A stretch of 40,482 nt of DNA from Terriglobales bacterium. Its GTDB lineage: Bacteria; Acidobacteriota; Terriglobia; Terriglobales; Acidobacteriaceae. Below, piece by piece: positions 16,521-26,759 of the stretch. The stretch spans positions 1-40,482 of the forward strand of contig DASYVL010000070.1 in the NCBI GenBank assembly GCA_035937135.1, written 5' to 3'. The notes under the pieces are model-generated. The model saw only the letters and a program-made list of their open reading frames with translations, was not told where the DNA came from and did no database searches. Made by a program: the position numbers and the translations under genes. How positions within the stretch are numbered: the first letter of the stretch is position 1; each line of letters starts with the position of its first letter.

Positions 16521-16573
16521 AGGGGTCCTTCGACTCGCCGCTCGCGTTCGCTCGCGGCTCGCTCAGGATGACA
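16521..16573. repeat. Half copy of the 10476-10605 inverted-repeat element
   Basis: This starts AGGGGTCCTTCGACTCGCCG and ends CTCAGGATGACA, matching the right arm of the 130-bp element at 10552-10605 almost base for base over 53 bases. Its left partner is absent. Confidence 0.7.
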
Positions 16574-16578
16574 GATTG

Positions 16579-16848
16579 TTACTTGGCCGGCAGGGCGTGC
16601 AGCCGGGCGCTCAGGCGGGACTTGTAGCGGGCGGCGGCATTGCGGTGGATGGTCCCTTTGCGGATGGCCTGGTCGATGGCCGAGACCGTCTCCCGGAACT
16701 GGGCCTCGGCGGCCTTCTTGTCGCCGGCAGCCAGGGCCTCCCGGAAGTGCCGCATGATGGTGCGGAAGCGCGAAGTGTGGACGCGGTTCTGGGCGGTGCG
16801 CTTCACGGTCTGACGGGCGCGCTTAAGCGCGGAAAAATGATTTGCCAT
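16579..16848 (-). CDS. rpsT: 30S ribosomal protein S20
   Basis: S20 is a three-helix primary binder of the 16S rRNA 5' domain. The 89-residue protein reads MANHFSALKRARQTVKRTAQ and ends in a Lys/Arg-rich helix; length and basic composition fit. The gene stands alone with its own sigma-70 promoter. The ribosome site (AGGAAGG) is about 12 bases from the ATG, slightly long, with an intervening T6 tract. A half repeat element sits just past the stop and no T-tract terminator was seen. Confidence 0.97.
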   Translation of the reverse strand: MANHFSALKRARQTVKRTAQNRVHTSRFRTIMRHFREALAAGDKKAAEAQFRETVSAIDQAIRKGTIHRNAAARYKSRLSARLHALPAK

Positions 16849-16899
16849 TCGAAAAAACTGCCTTCCTAAAGGGATTTTTTTTGTTCCGCGGAAACTAGT

Positions 16900-16929
16900 A
16901 TTCTACGGCAACCTCTCAGGGCCGGTCAA
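16900..16929 (-). promoter_or_regulatory. Sigma-70 promoter for rpsT
   Basis: On the minus strand TTGACC (16929-16924) and TAGAAT (16905-16900) are separated by 18 bases. This is a near-consensus pair about 50 bases upstream of the rpsT ATG. Confidence 0.65.
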
Positions 16930-16940
16930 ACCACGATAAT

Positions 16941-16979
16941 CCAGCAGCCAAGGCCAGCAGCGAAGGCCAGCAGCCAAGG
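16941..16979 (+). repeat. Three tandem 13-bp repeats before the AAA+ gene
   Basis: CCAGCAGCCAAGG is repeated exactly three times (16941, 16954, 16967), with one mismatch in copy 2. The third copy ends 6 bases before the ATG at 16986, so its AAGG serves as the ribosome-binding site. Confidence 0.8.
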
Positions 16980-16985
16980 AACGCC

Positions 16986-18596
16986 ATGCCCACGAGCCTC
17001 GAGCGCCTGAAGCTCCTCATCAACTCCAACACGCCCATCGTGCTCATGGAGACGGTGGAGGAGGGCCGCTGTCTGGCCCTGGTGCGCCAGGCCTGCGCCG
17101 AGCTGAACCTGACGCTCTTCGAGTGGAGCATCGCTGACGGGCTACAGCGCAGCGGCATCCCGTAGGCGCCCGAGGCCGCCGACCCGCGCCAGCACGAGTG
17201 GAGTGCTGGCCCTCAGGCCAGTTCCGCCGACCCCAACCTGCTCGACCCCAACCTCAATCCCCGGGACTCCGCCGGCCCCATCCTGAACACGCAGCAGCCG
17301 GCCAACGTCCTGGCGCACATCGAGACTCTGACCATCGAGGCCGTCTTCCTGCTCAAGGACTTTCACCGCCACTTGGACGACGTGATCGTGGTGCGGCGAG
17401 TGCGGGAAGTCTCGCAGCACTTCGCGCGCAGCCGGCGGGCGCTGGTGCTGACCGGGCCGTCGCTGCCCATGCCGCCCGAACTGGAGAAAGAGGTCGAGTA
17501 CGTGGACCTGCCGCTGCCCGACGCGGCGCGCCTGCGGCAGATCGTGGACGAGACCTACGCGCGCCTGGCCAAGACCCGCAAACTGAAGCGCACCCTCGAC
17601 GCAGCCGGCCTCGAAGCCGCCGCCAACAACCTGCGCGGGCTCACCGAGGACGAGGCCGAGCGCGCCATCTCCCAGGCCATTGTTGCCCGCTACGCGCTCT
17701 GCTCCGAGGTGGTCACCGATGTCCTCGAAGCCAAGAAGGAGACGCTGCGCCGCTCCGGCATGCTGGAGTTCATCGAAGTCTCGGACTCCATGGGCTCCAT
17801 CGGCGGCCTGGAGAACCTGAAGAAGTGGCTCCGGCAGCGCCAGGGCGCCTGGGAGGACTCGGCTCGCGCCTACGGGCTCGACCCGCCCCGCGGGGTCATC
17901 CTTATGGGCGTGCAGGGCTGCGGCAAGAGCCTGTGCGCGCGTGCCATCGCCGGCGAGTGGAAGCTGCCGCTGGTGAAGTTCGATACCGCCGCCGTCTACG
18001 ACAAGTACATCGGCGAGACCGAGAAGCGCATCCGCAAAATCTTCCGCGTGGCCGAACAACTGGCGCCCGCCGTGCTCTGGATCGACGAACTGGAGAAGGT
18101 TTTCGCCGGCAGCGGCCCCGATTCGGCCTCGTCGGACGCCGGCGTCTCCGCCCGCCTGCTGGGCTCCTTCCTGGGCTGGATGCAGGACCGCAAGGTGCCG
18201 ATGTTCGTCGCCGCCACCTCCAACAACGTCAACGTGCTGCCTCCGGAGCTGATCCGCAAAGGCCGCTTCGACGAGATTTTCTTCGTGGACCTGCCCAACC
18301 CCGCCGAGCGCCGCATCATCTTCGAACTGCACCTCAAGCGCCGCAAGCTGGACCCTAAGGCATTCGACCTGGAAAAGCTGGTGGCGGCGAGCGAAGGCTA
18401 TTCGGGCGCGGAGATCGAGGCGGCGGTGCAGTCCGCCATGTACGCCAGCTTCTCCGACAAGAAGCCGGTGACCACGGCGATGGTGCTGGAGGCGCTGGGC
18501 GCGACCGTGCCCCTTTCCACTACCCGCGCCGAGGACATCGAGCGGCTGCGCGAGTGGGCGCGCGAGCGGGCGGTGCCCGCTTCGGCGGCAAAGTGA
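16986..18596 (+). CDS. Ycf46-like AAA+ ATPase, interrupted by an in-frame amber codon
   Basis: The frame reads from ATG 16986 through a Ycf46-type N-terminal region (LKLLINSNTPIVLMETVEE, then LTLFEWSIADG) to TAG at 17163-17165 (codon 60), then continues open to 18596 with FLLKDFHRHLDD, a AAA+ domain with Walker A GVQGCGKS (308-315), Walker B AVLWIDELE (362-370) and second-region GRFDEIFFVDLP. No frameshift is seen: both sides are in one frame. The only restart starts downstream are poor; the first is TTG at codon 130, inside the conserved HRHLDD. CAG to TAG by one base would explain it. I judge this a nonsense-mutated or sequencing-affected gene rather than two genes. Confidence 0.85.
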
Positions 18597-18610
18597 GGGG
18601 GCAGGAGAAA

Positions 18611-18640
18611 TTGAGGCAACGTGCACCGCGTTCCTATAAT
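18611..18640 (+). promoter_or_regulatory. Sigma-70 promoter upstream of the small membrane protein
   Basis: TTGAGG (18611-18616) and a perfect TATAAT (18635-18640) are 18 bases apart. The gene start follows at 18659, only 19 bases after the -10 box, giving a very short leader. Confidence 0.65.
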
Positions 18641-18658
18641 GAGAAACAGTAGGCGGCA

Positions 18659-19015
18659 ATGCGCGCCATGAGCGATTCGCAACCCACAGTCGAACCACGC
18701 ATGGAGCGTTTTCCAGCGATGGTGCTTTACGGATGGTTTGTGCGCTTCCTCGCCATCCTCATGCTCATCGCGGTCTGGGCTGGACACTTCTTCTTGCAGC
18801 GCACATGGCCAGCCCCGTTCAAGCTCTGGTTGTGCACGGCCCTTGGGGTCGCGGCGATTCTGCGGAGCATTTTCAGGCGAGGGCCGGGCCTTCGCACGGT
18901 TGCGCCGTCTGGCGTCACGCCGGTGATTTCACCGTTCCAGGCTTTCGTCGTCGTCGCGATTCTTGTTGCCGGGAGCGTCTTTTTTACATGGGTCGCATTC
19001 GGCCCACCCCATTGA
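18659..19015 (+). CDS. Small predicted membrane protein of unknown function
   Basis: I do not recognise this 118-residue protein. It has three hydrophobic segments (about 28-48, 55-70 and 92-113) and basic loops between them, so it is probably an inner-membrane protein. An in-frame ATG three codons downstream is an alternative start. A near-consensus promoter lies just upstream. The gap to phoH (19016-19181) holds no recognisable gene. Confidence 0.65.
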   Translation: MRAMSDSQPTVEPRMERFPAMVLYGWFVRFLAILMLIAVWAGHFFLQRTWPAPFKLWLCTALGVAAILRSIFRRGPGLRTVAPSGVTPVISPFQAFVVVAILVAGSVFFTWVAFGPPH

Positions 19016-19181
19016 ACCCACTCATCGTCTATAGCGGCCCTGGTTGACTCCCCATAGCGAGCGGCGTACGCTTAGCCCCAATGGGCGTTTTTTCCGCGCC
19101 GGTCTTTAGCCTCGCAGCCTGCCCCGATTCCTTGCCAAATCAGAAACCGCCCCTGCCCCGGAGGCTCGTCCCAGAGATTTC

Positions 19182-20222
19182 ATGAAGAAGCACATCCCCA
19201 TCGCTCCCCACATCGAGACCCTGTTCGGCACCCACGACGAAAACCTGCACACGCTTGAGGATGGCCTGCACGTCTCCATCGACCTGAAGTCCGACCGGTT
19301 GGAGATCCAGGGCGCGGCGGAGAGCGTGGCGCGCGCCGAACAGGTGTTCGCCGATTACCAGCACCTGCAGCATGCCGGCTTCGGCTTCAACAACGGCGAT
19401 CTGGGCTCCATGCTGCGGCTGGTAGCGGCCGACGCGAGCGTTACGTTGCGCAGTCTGGCCGAATCGGGGCGGCAGCGGTCGTTGGGCAAGCGCCCGGTGC
19501 AGCCCAAGAGCCCCAACCAGCGCCGGTATCTCGAAGCCATCGAGAATAGCGACATGGTGTTCGGCATCGGGCCGGGCGGCACGGGGAAGACCTACCTGGC
19601 GGTGGCCATGGCCATCTCGGCGCTACTGTCCAAGAAGGTGCATCGCATCATCCTGGCGCGCCCGGCCGTAGAAGCGGGCGAGCGCCTGGGCTTTTTGCCC
19701 GGCACCCTGCAGGAGAAGATCGATCCCTACCTGCGCCCACTCTACGACGCCCTCTACGACCTGCTGGACGCGGACAAGGTGGAGCGCTTCCTGGAGAAGA
19801 ACATCATCGAGATCGCTCCCATCGCCTTCATGCGCGGGCGCACGCTCAACGATTCCTTCGTCATTCTCGACGAGGCGCAGAACACCACCTCGGAGCAGAT
19901 GAAGATGTTCGTCACCCGCCTGGGATTCAACTCCAAGGCGGTCATCACCGGAGACGTCACCCAGATCGACCTGCCGGGGGCGCGGCGCAGCGGCTTACTG
20001 GAGGCCATGGACATCCTGGGCAAGGTCGAGGGACTGGCCTTCGTCTATTTCACCGAAGGCGACGTGGTGCGCCACCATCTGGTGCAGCGCATCATCCGCG
20101 CCTACGACGAGCGCAAGCAGAGCGACCTGGCGGCGGAAGGTAAGGCGCCCGACACCAGGTACGGAGCGTCCCCGGCCGGTGGAAAGACGGGCAAGGAACT
20201 CCGCAATCGCCCCGTGGATTGA
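19182..20222 (+). CDS. phoH: PhoH-family ATPase (YbeZ-like)
   Basis: PhoH/YbeZ is an RNA-associated ATPase that works with YbeY in RNA maturation. The 346-residue protein has a degenerate N-terminal KH-like part (about 20-75), Walker A GPGGTGKT (130-137), Walker B (FVILDEAQN) and the GDVTQIDLP motif near 260. Length fits YbeZ. It is followed 34 bases later by ybeY, a corC-like gene and era, the usual cluster. The ribosome site is weak (AGAG). Confidence 0.95.
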   Translation: MKKHIPIAPHIETLFGTHDENLHTLEDGLHVSIDLKSDRLEIQGAAESVARAEQVFADYQHLQHAGFGFNNGDLGSMLRLVAADASVTLRSLAESGRQRSLGKRPVQPKSPNQRRYLEAIENSDMVFGIGPGGTGKTYLAVAMAISALLSKKVHRIILARPAVEAGERLGFLPGTLQEKIDPYLRPLYDALYDLLDADKVERFLEKNIIEIAPIAFMRGRTLNDSFVILDEAQNTTSEQMKMFVTRLGFNSKAVITGDVTQIDLPGARRSGLLEAMDILGKVEGLAFVYFTEGDVVRHHLVQRIIRAYDERKQSDLAAEGKAPDTRYGASPAGGKTGKELRNRPVD

Positions 20223-20256
20223 AGGCGAGTAGAATAATGATGGGAGGGCTGGATTT

Positions 20257-20730
20257 ATGGCCCTCCCATTCGTTTTGGAAGACCTTGTGGTGATTCTTGA
20301 GAAAAAATTGCGGGGCGTCAGCGCAGCGGCGCTGAGCCGGTTCGCGGGACGGGCGCAGCGCGCCGCCGGCCTGCGCGGCCGGGTGAGCATCCTGGTGACG
20401 GGGAGCGCCGAGCTGCGCCGCCTGAATCGCCGCTACCGCCGCGCCGACCAGCCCACGGACGTGCTCTCTTTTCCGACCCGTGGCAACGGGATGGCCGGCG
20501 ACATCGCCATCTCGGCGGAGGTTGCCGCCGGGAACGCGCGGCGCTTCGGGCACTCCGCAGCGGCGGAGGTGAAGATCCTGATCCTGCATGGCCTGTTGCA
20601 CCTGGCCGGACTCGACCATGAGCGCGACCGCGGCCAGATGTCGCGTCGGGAAGAGAAGCTGCGGCGCAGGCTGGGCCTGCCGGCGTCACTGATTCAGCGG
20701 AGCTCCCCGGCAGCGGGGAAAGAATCATGA
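20257..20730 (+). CDS. ybeY: Endoribonuclease YbeY
   Basis: YbeY is a zinc-dependent RNase needed for 16S rRNA 3'-end maturation and ribosome quality control. The 157-residue protein has the zinc motif HGLLHLAGLDH (H111, H115, H121), TDVLSFP (67-73) and a normal length. The N-terminal 30 residues are variable, as usual. A GGGAGGG ribosome site lies about 9 bases before the ATG. Its stop overlaps the start of the CorC-like gene by 4 bases (ATGA), so the two are coupled. Confidence 0.95.
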   Translation: MALPFVLEDLVVILEKKLRGVSAAALSRFAGRAQRAAGLRGRVSILVTGSAELRRLNRRYRRADQPTDVLSFPTRGNGMAGDIAISAEVAAGNARRFGHSAAAEVKILILHGLLHLAGLDHERDRGQMSRREEKLRRRLGLPASLIQRSSPAAGKES

Positions 20731-21995
20731 CTTGGGCGATCATCCTCGTGGGATCGGGGCTCATCGTGCTACTCGCGCTGGTCTCCTATGTGGACCGCGT
20801 GTACACGGAGATGGGAAAGTTCCTCTCCCGCGAATTCCAGGAGAACATCGAGGCCTTCGAGAAGCTGGTTGAGCCCCGCGTGGGCGCCAGCCGCTCGCGC
20901 ATCCAGCTCTCCATGGCAGTGCTGGCCCAGCTTTTCACCGCGGCCATCGCGCTGCTCTTCGGTTTCGTCGTCTTCCGCGACGGCCTGTGGGACTTTCCCG
21001 AGATTGCGCAGGCGAGCGTCGCCATCATCTTCGTGATCATCCTCTTCAACCGCTTGTTGCCCTTCGTCCTGTTCACGCGCACCCGGGGCGACTGGCTGGC
21101 CCCGCTGGCGCCGCTGCTGCGCTTGCTGGTGTACCTATCCTTGCCCGTGACCCTGGTGCTGAGTTTCTGTCTTTCGGTGGCGGCGCTGGCCGAAGAGCAT
21201 CCCCCGGAGGAGCCCCAGCCCGGCGATGCCGTAGATGCTCTCATCGAGGCGGGCCAGGACGAAGGCATCCTGCAGGAGGGTGATAAGCAGCTCATCCAGT
21301 CGGTGGTCGAGTTCGGCGAGAAGACGGTGCACGAGGTGATGACGCCGCGACCGGAGATCGTCGCCGTCCCCGCCGATACTAGCGTCGAGCAGTTCACCGA
21401 GCTGCTGCGCGCCAAGCCCTACTCCCGCATGCCCGTGTACGAAGGTTCTATCGACCATGTGAAGGGCATCGTCTTCGCTCACGACGTGCTGCAGGTGGCG
21501 GACACCGAGGCCCGCGCCCAGACCGTGGGGAAGATGATGAAGCCCGTGCACTTCGTCCCCGAGAGCCAGCGGGTGCGCACGCTCATGCGAGAACTCCAGA
21601 AGGAGAACCAGCACATGGCCGTCGTGGTGGATGAGTACGGGAACGTCGCCGGCGTGGTCACCCTCGAAGACCTGATGGAGGAGATTGTGGGCGAGATTCG
21701 CGACGAGCACGAAGCCAAGGCTGACATCGTGCGCGAGTCCGAAAGCTCCTACGTCGTCCCCGGGCGCATGGACGTGGACCGCCTCGCGGAACTCTTTGGC
21801 GTTCGTCCCGAGGGCAGGGACGCCGCGACCGTGGCCGGGCTGGTGAGCGAGCTGCTGGGACGCATCCCCGCCCCGGGCGAGGTTGTGGAAGACGACGGCT
21901 TGCGCTTCGAGGTCCTGGAAGCCAGTTCCCGGCGGGTGGAACGCCTGCGCATCAGCCGGCGGAGCTCCGCGCCTCCCAAGGCCGCGAGCGCCTGA
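20727..21995 (+). CDS. CorC/HlyC-type transporter-associated CBS protein
   Basis: The 422-residue protein has four or so hydrophobic segments (about 3-25, 62-84, 94-112 and 128-150), two CBS domains (about 197-255 with VHEVMTPRPEIVAVPADT, and 265-325 with VVVDEYGNVAGVVTLEDLMEE) and a CorC_HlyC domain (about 335-405). Members bind nucleotides through CBS and act in Mg2+/Co2+ homeostasis. The membrane part is diverged from DUF21, so the exact transport role is open. It sits between ybeY and era in the conserved order. Confidence 0.9.
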   Translation: MTWAIILVGSGLIVLLALVSYVDRVYTEMGKFLSREFQENIEAFEKLVEPRVGASRSRIQLSMAVLAQLFTAAIALLFGFVVFRDGLWDFPEIAQASVAIIFVIILFNRLLPFVLFTRTRGDWLAPLAPLLRLLVYLSLPVTLVLSFCLSVAALAEEHPPEEPQPGDAVDALIEAGQDEGILQEGDKQLIQSVVEFGEKTVHEVMTPRPEIVAVPADTSVEQFTELLRAKPYSRMPVYEGSIDHVKGIVFAHDVLQVADTEARAQTVGKMMKPVHFVPESQRVRTLMRELQKENQHMAVVVDEYGNVAGVVTLEDLMEEIVGEIRDEHEAKADIVRESESSYVVPGRMDVDRLAELFGVRPEGRDAATVAGLVSELLGRIPAPGEVVEDDGLRFEVLEASSRRVERLRISRRSSAPPKAASA

Positions 21996-22110
21996 TCAGC
22001 GATGTTGAGGCGTTTAGCGGGCGTCTGAGCCCGCTGCCGAAATCCTGACCCTGAGCGCAGCGAAGGAGAAGGAGCTCGGGGCCGCAACTTGAAAAGGAGC
22101 GGAGAAAGCT

Positions 22111-22130
22111 AGACACTCTGTTGAGTGTCT
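22111..22130 (+). promoter_or_regulatory. Perfect hairpin overlapping the era start codon
   Basis: AGACACTC (22111-22118) pairs with GAGTGTCT (22123-22130) around TGTT. The GTG start of era (22125-22127) lies inside the 3' arm, so the folded RNA would hide it. AGGAG (22095-22099) is upstream. Confidence 0.6.
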
Positions 22131-23033
22131 TTCCGCTCCGGATTCGTCTCCATCATCGGCCGGCCCAACGCCGGCAAATCCACCCTACTGAACGCGCTGG
22201 TGGGCCAGAAGGTCGCCATCGTCACCCACAAACCTCAGACCACCCGCAACCGCATCCAGGGGATTGTGAATGTTCCGGCGCGTAAGGGCCGGCCCGCGGG
22301 GCAGGTGGTCTTCCTGGACACGCCCGGCGTGCATAAGCCGCAGTCGTCCCTCAACAAGAAAATGATGCGCGAGGTCCACGACGCTCTCGAAGGCCGTGAC
22401 CTGCTGCTGCTCATCACCGACGTCACCGAAAGGTTCGGCGGCGGCGATGAATTCGTCCTCGACCTGGTCCAGCGGGCCGGCGGCCCCGCCTTCCTGCTGC
22501 TCAACAAGATCGACCGCGTGGACAAGGGCCGGCTGCTCCCGCTCATCGAGGGATACAGCCGGAAGCATGAGTTTCAGGAGATCATCCCCATCTCGGCGCT
22601 CAAGCGCGACGGGCTCGACCTGCTGGTCGACAAGGTCATCCACGCCCTGCCCGAGGGTCCGCGCTATTTCCCCAAAGACCAGATCACCGACCAGCCCGAG
22701 CGCTTTCTGGCGGCGGAGATCATCCGCGAAAAGATCCTCATCGCCACCGGGCAGGAGGTGCCGTATGCCAGCACGGTGCAGGTGGAGAGCTGGGAAGAGT
22801 CGCCGAAGTTGACCAAGATCGCCGCCGTTCTCTACTGCGAGCGCGACGGGCAGAAGAAGATCCTCATCGGCAAGGGCGGCGAGATGATGAAGAGGATCGG
22901 CACCTCAGCCCGGCTCGAGATCGAGAAGCTGCTCGGCACCAAGGTCTTCCTGGAAATGTTCGTCAAGGTCGAGCCCAACTGGCGCGAGTCGCGCGAGTTT
23001 GTGGAGGGTCTGGACTGGCGCCACCAGACCTAG
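22125..23033 (+). CDS. era: GTPase Era
   Basis: Era is a GTPase that checks 16S rRNA 3'-end assembly through its KH domain. The 302-residue protein has G1 GRPNAGKS (12-19), G2 region (KPQTTRNRIQGI), G3 DTPGVHKP, G4 LNKID and the KH domain with KKILIGKGGEMMKRIGTSAR. Length is normal. An in-frame TGA sits right before the GTG at 22125, and no ATG precedes it in frame, so the start is GTG. A perfect hairpin covers this start. It ends the phoH-ybeY-corC-era run. Confidence 0.95.
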   Translation: MSFRSGFVSIIGRPNAGKSTLLNALVGQKVAIVTHKPQTTRNRIQGIVNVPARKGRPAGQVVFLDTPGVHKPQSSLNKKMMREVHDALEGRDLLLLITDVTERFGGGDEFVLDLVQRAGGPAFLLLNKIDRVDKGRLLPLIEGYSRKHEFQEIIPISALKRDGLDLLVDKVIHALPEGPRYFPKDQITDQPERFLAAEIIREKILIATGQEVPYASTVQVESWEESPKLTKIAAVLYCERDGQKKILIGKGGEMMKRIGTSARLEIEKLLGTKVFLEMFVKVEPNWRESREFVEGLDWRHQT

Positions 23034-23044
23034 CCGGCAGCCGG

Positions 23045-24392
<1,348 letters not shown>

Positions 24393-24400
<8 letters not shown>

Positions 24401-26687
24401 GCGGGTTGGGCGCCCCTCCCGGCTCGGCCGCCAGCGGCAGCTCTACGATGAAGCGCGTGCCGATGGGCGAGTTTTCCTCCACACGGATGGAGCCGTGGTG
24501 GTCCTCGATGATGCGGCTGACGATGGCCAGGCCCAGTCCGGTGCCGCGCTCCTTGGTGGAGAAGTAGGGCAGGAAGAGCTTTTCTTTCAGCTCGCGCGTC
24601 ACGCCGTGCCCGGTATCGGCGACCACGATCTCGACCGCCTCCCGCGGTCCCAGCAACGCGGTGGAGATGTGCACCTCGCGGACCAGCGAGTCCTGCATGG
24701 CTTCGGCGGCGTTGTCCACCAGATTAGCCAGCGCGCGCTTCATGGACTCCGGGTCGGCCATCACCGCCGGCAGGTCGGAGGCCAGGTTCGTCTCCACCCG
24801 TATGTTCTCCAGGCGCCCGTTGAACATGGCCAGCGCTCCTTCGACGATGGTGTTGACGTTGGCGGGCTGCGGCTGGCTGGCCGGGAAGCGCGCCATGGTG
24901 GAGAACTCGTCCACCAGGGTGCGCACGGTTTCCACCGCGCCGGCGATGGTTTCCGCGCAGCTCAGCAAGAGCTCGACCGAGGCCGCGTCGGGCGGCGTGC
25001 CGCGCTCCAGGTGGCGGCGGATTCGCTCCGCGGAGATGGCGATGGGGGTGAGCGGATTCTTGATCTCGTGGGCCACGCGGCGGGCCACCTCGCGCCATGC
25101 CGCCTGCTTCTGCGCCCGCAGCAGGTCGGAGAGGTCCTCGAACACCAGCACGTAGCCCAGGCGCTGCCCGTCGTGCTCCAGCGAGGCCACGGTGACCACC
25201 ACGTTGAGGCGAGCGCGCGGCAGCGCAATCTCCATCTGACTGGTGGCCGAGCCCATGCGGTCGGCCTTGCGCAGCAGATAGTCCAGGTCCTGAGCCACCT
25301 CGTCGGCGAACAGGTCGCGCAGGGAGGAGCCGGTGGCGAAGGCGCGGGTGGCGCTGCCGCGGCGGATCTCCGGCGCGCCGAAAATGCGGTGGAAGGCGGG
25401 ATTGGTGCGGGTGAGCCGCCGCTCCGCGTCGAGCGAGAGCACGCCCGTGGGGATGCTCTCCAGGATCGTCTCCATGTGCTGCCGACGCTGTTCCAGCTCG
25501 ACGTTGGCGGCGGCCGCTTCACGGCTGGAGGCCTCCACCTGGAGCCCACTGGCTTCCAGGTCCGCGGCCATGCGATTGAAGGACTGGATCAGGTCGCCCA
25601 GCTCATCCGCCGCCGGCAGCGCCACGCGGTAGTCCAGGCGCCCGCGGGAGAGTTCGTGGGTGGCTTCGGCCAGCGCAGCCACCGGGCGGGTGACCAGCTT
25701 GGAGAGGAAAATGGCCAGCCAGGTGGACGCGAACAGCACCAGCACGGTCAAAAGCAGCAGCAGGCCCATGTAGGTGGCCCGCACCAGCTTGCGCTGGCGG
25801 CTCAACTCCAGATACTTGCGCTGGCTGTCCTCGAGTTCCTTGAGCTTGGCGGAAAAGGTCGCGGGCAGCGGCACCGCCACCACGATGCGCCCGTCCGCTC
25901 CCACCGGAGCGCTGGCCAGCATGTACTCCTTGCCATTGATCTGGAAGCGCTCCGCTCCGCCGCGGCTCACTCCCATGCTGGAGAAGATCTGGGAGTGCAG
26001 CACCGCCCAGGGCTCGGGCGAGCGGAAGGCGGCCACCGCGTCCTCTTCCTTGCCCTCGCGCACCAGCGCCAGGGCGAAGCCACCCTGCAGCGTGGGCTCG
26101 TGGCGGCGGAATTCGCTCATCACGGCAGAAAAGTTGCTGCTTTCGAAGGCGCGCCGGATCTCGGGAGACGCGGCGATGGCGACTGCCTCCGCGCGCGCGT
26201 TCTCCCGGGCGTAGGTGGAGAGCATGGCGGCCACTTCGCCGGAGTTCTGGCCCATCTCCTCCACCGGGCCCGAGAACCATTTGTCGATGGAGCGGTTCAT
26301 CAGCCCGTAGGCGAACATGAAGAGGAAGAGCACGGGAGTGAACGAGAGGATGAGCGCGCCCACCACCATGCGGGTGCGGAACTTCGAGCCCAGCACACCC
26401 AGGCGGCGTTCGGCGTAGAGCTTCAGCAGATGACGCAGCAGCACCACGCTCAGCGCCACCAGCAACAGGAAGATCAGGGCGGAGAGCGCCGCCAGCAGCA
26501 GCGTCTGCTGCGACGTGTCTGGCCGGAAGATAGGGTCGAAGGCCTGCTGCCAGAAGAGGAAGGTGAACAGCAGGAAGATGCCGATGGCCAGCAGCACCAG
26601 CGGCCACTTGCGGTGGCGCTTCTCGCCGGGTTCGCGGCTTGGGAGTTCGGGCAACACGCGGCTCTTCCCCCCGGACGCGCCAGGCAT
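24393..26687 (-). CDS. NtrY-like sensor histidine kinase
   Basis: The 764-residue kinase has four membrane segments (about 28-48, 62-85, 105-128 and 300-325) flanking a periplasmic sensor region (about 130-300), HAMP (about 325-380, TRPVAALAEATHELSRG), PAS (about 400-500), HisKA with H540 (ARRVAHEIKNPLTPIA) and an ATPase domain with NLVDNAAEAM, DTGHGV and GTGLGLAIV. This is the NtrY layout. It overlaps the cognate regulator by 8 bases at 24393-24400. The stimulus is unknown. The start is the ATG at 26687. Confidence 0.94.
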
Positions 26688-26759
26688 AGAGCCGATTGCA
26701 GGGATTCGCCGGGAGAGAAGTCACATTATAGTCCCTGCCAGTGGCTCTCGGAGCGCAGC

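Noticed and set aside
17373-18596. A separate gene starting at the TTG at 17373
   Set aside because: The TTG is a Leu codon inside a conserved segment, and the same frame upstream matches the family, so it is one interrupted gene.
22017-22036. AGCGGGC...GCCCGCT hairpin between the CorC-like gene and era as a terminator
   Set aside because: No T-tract follows it, and the genes look like one operon.
26725-26730. TATAAT on the minus strand upstream of the NtrY-like kinase
   Set aside because: No matching -35 box exists at a normal distance, though an activator-dependent promoter remains possible.
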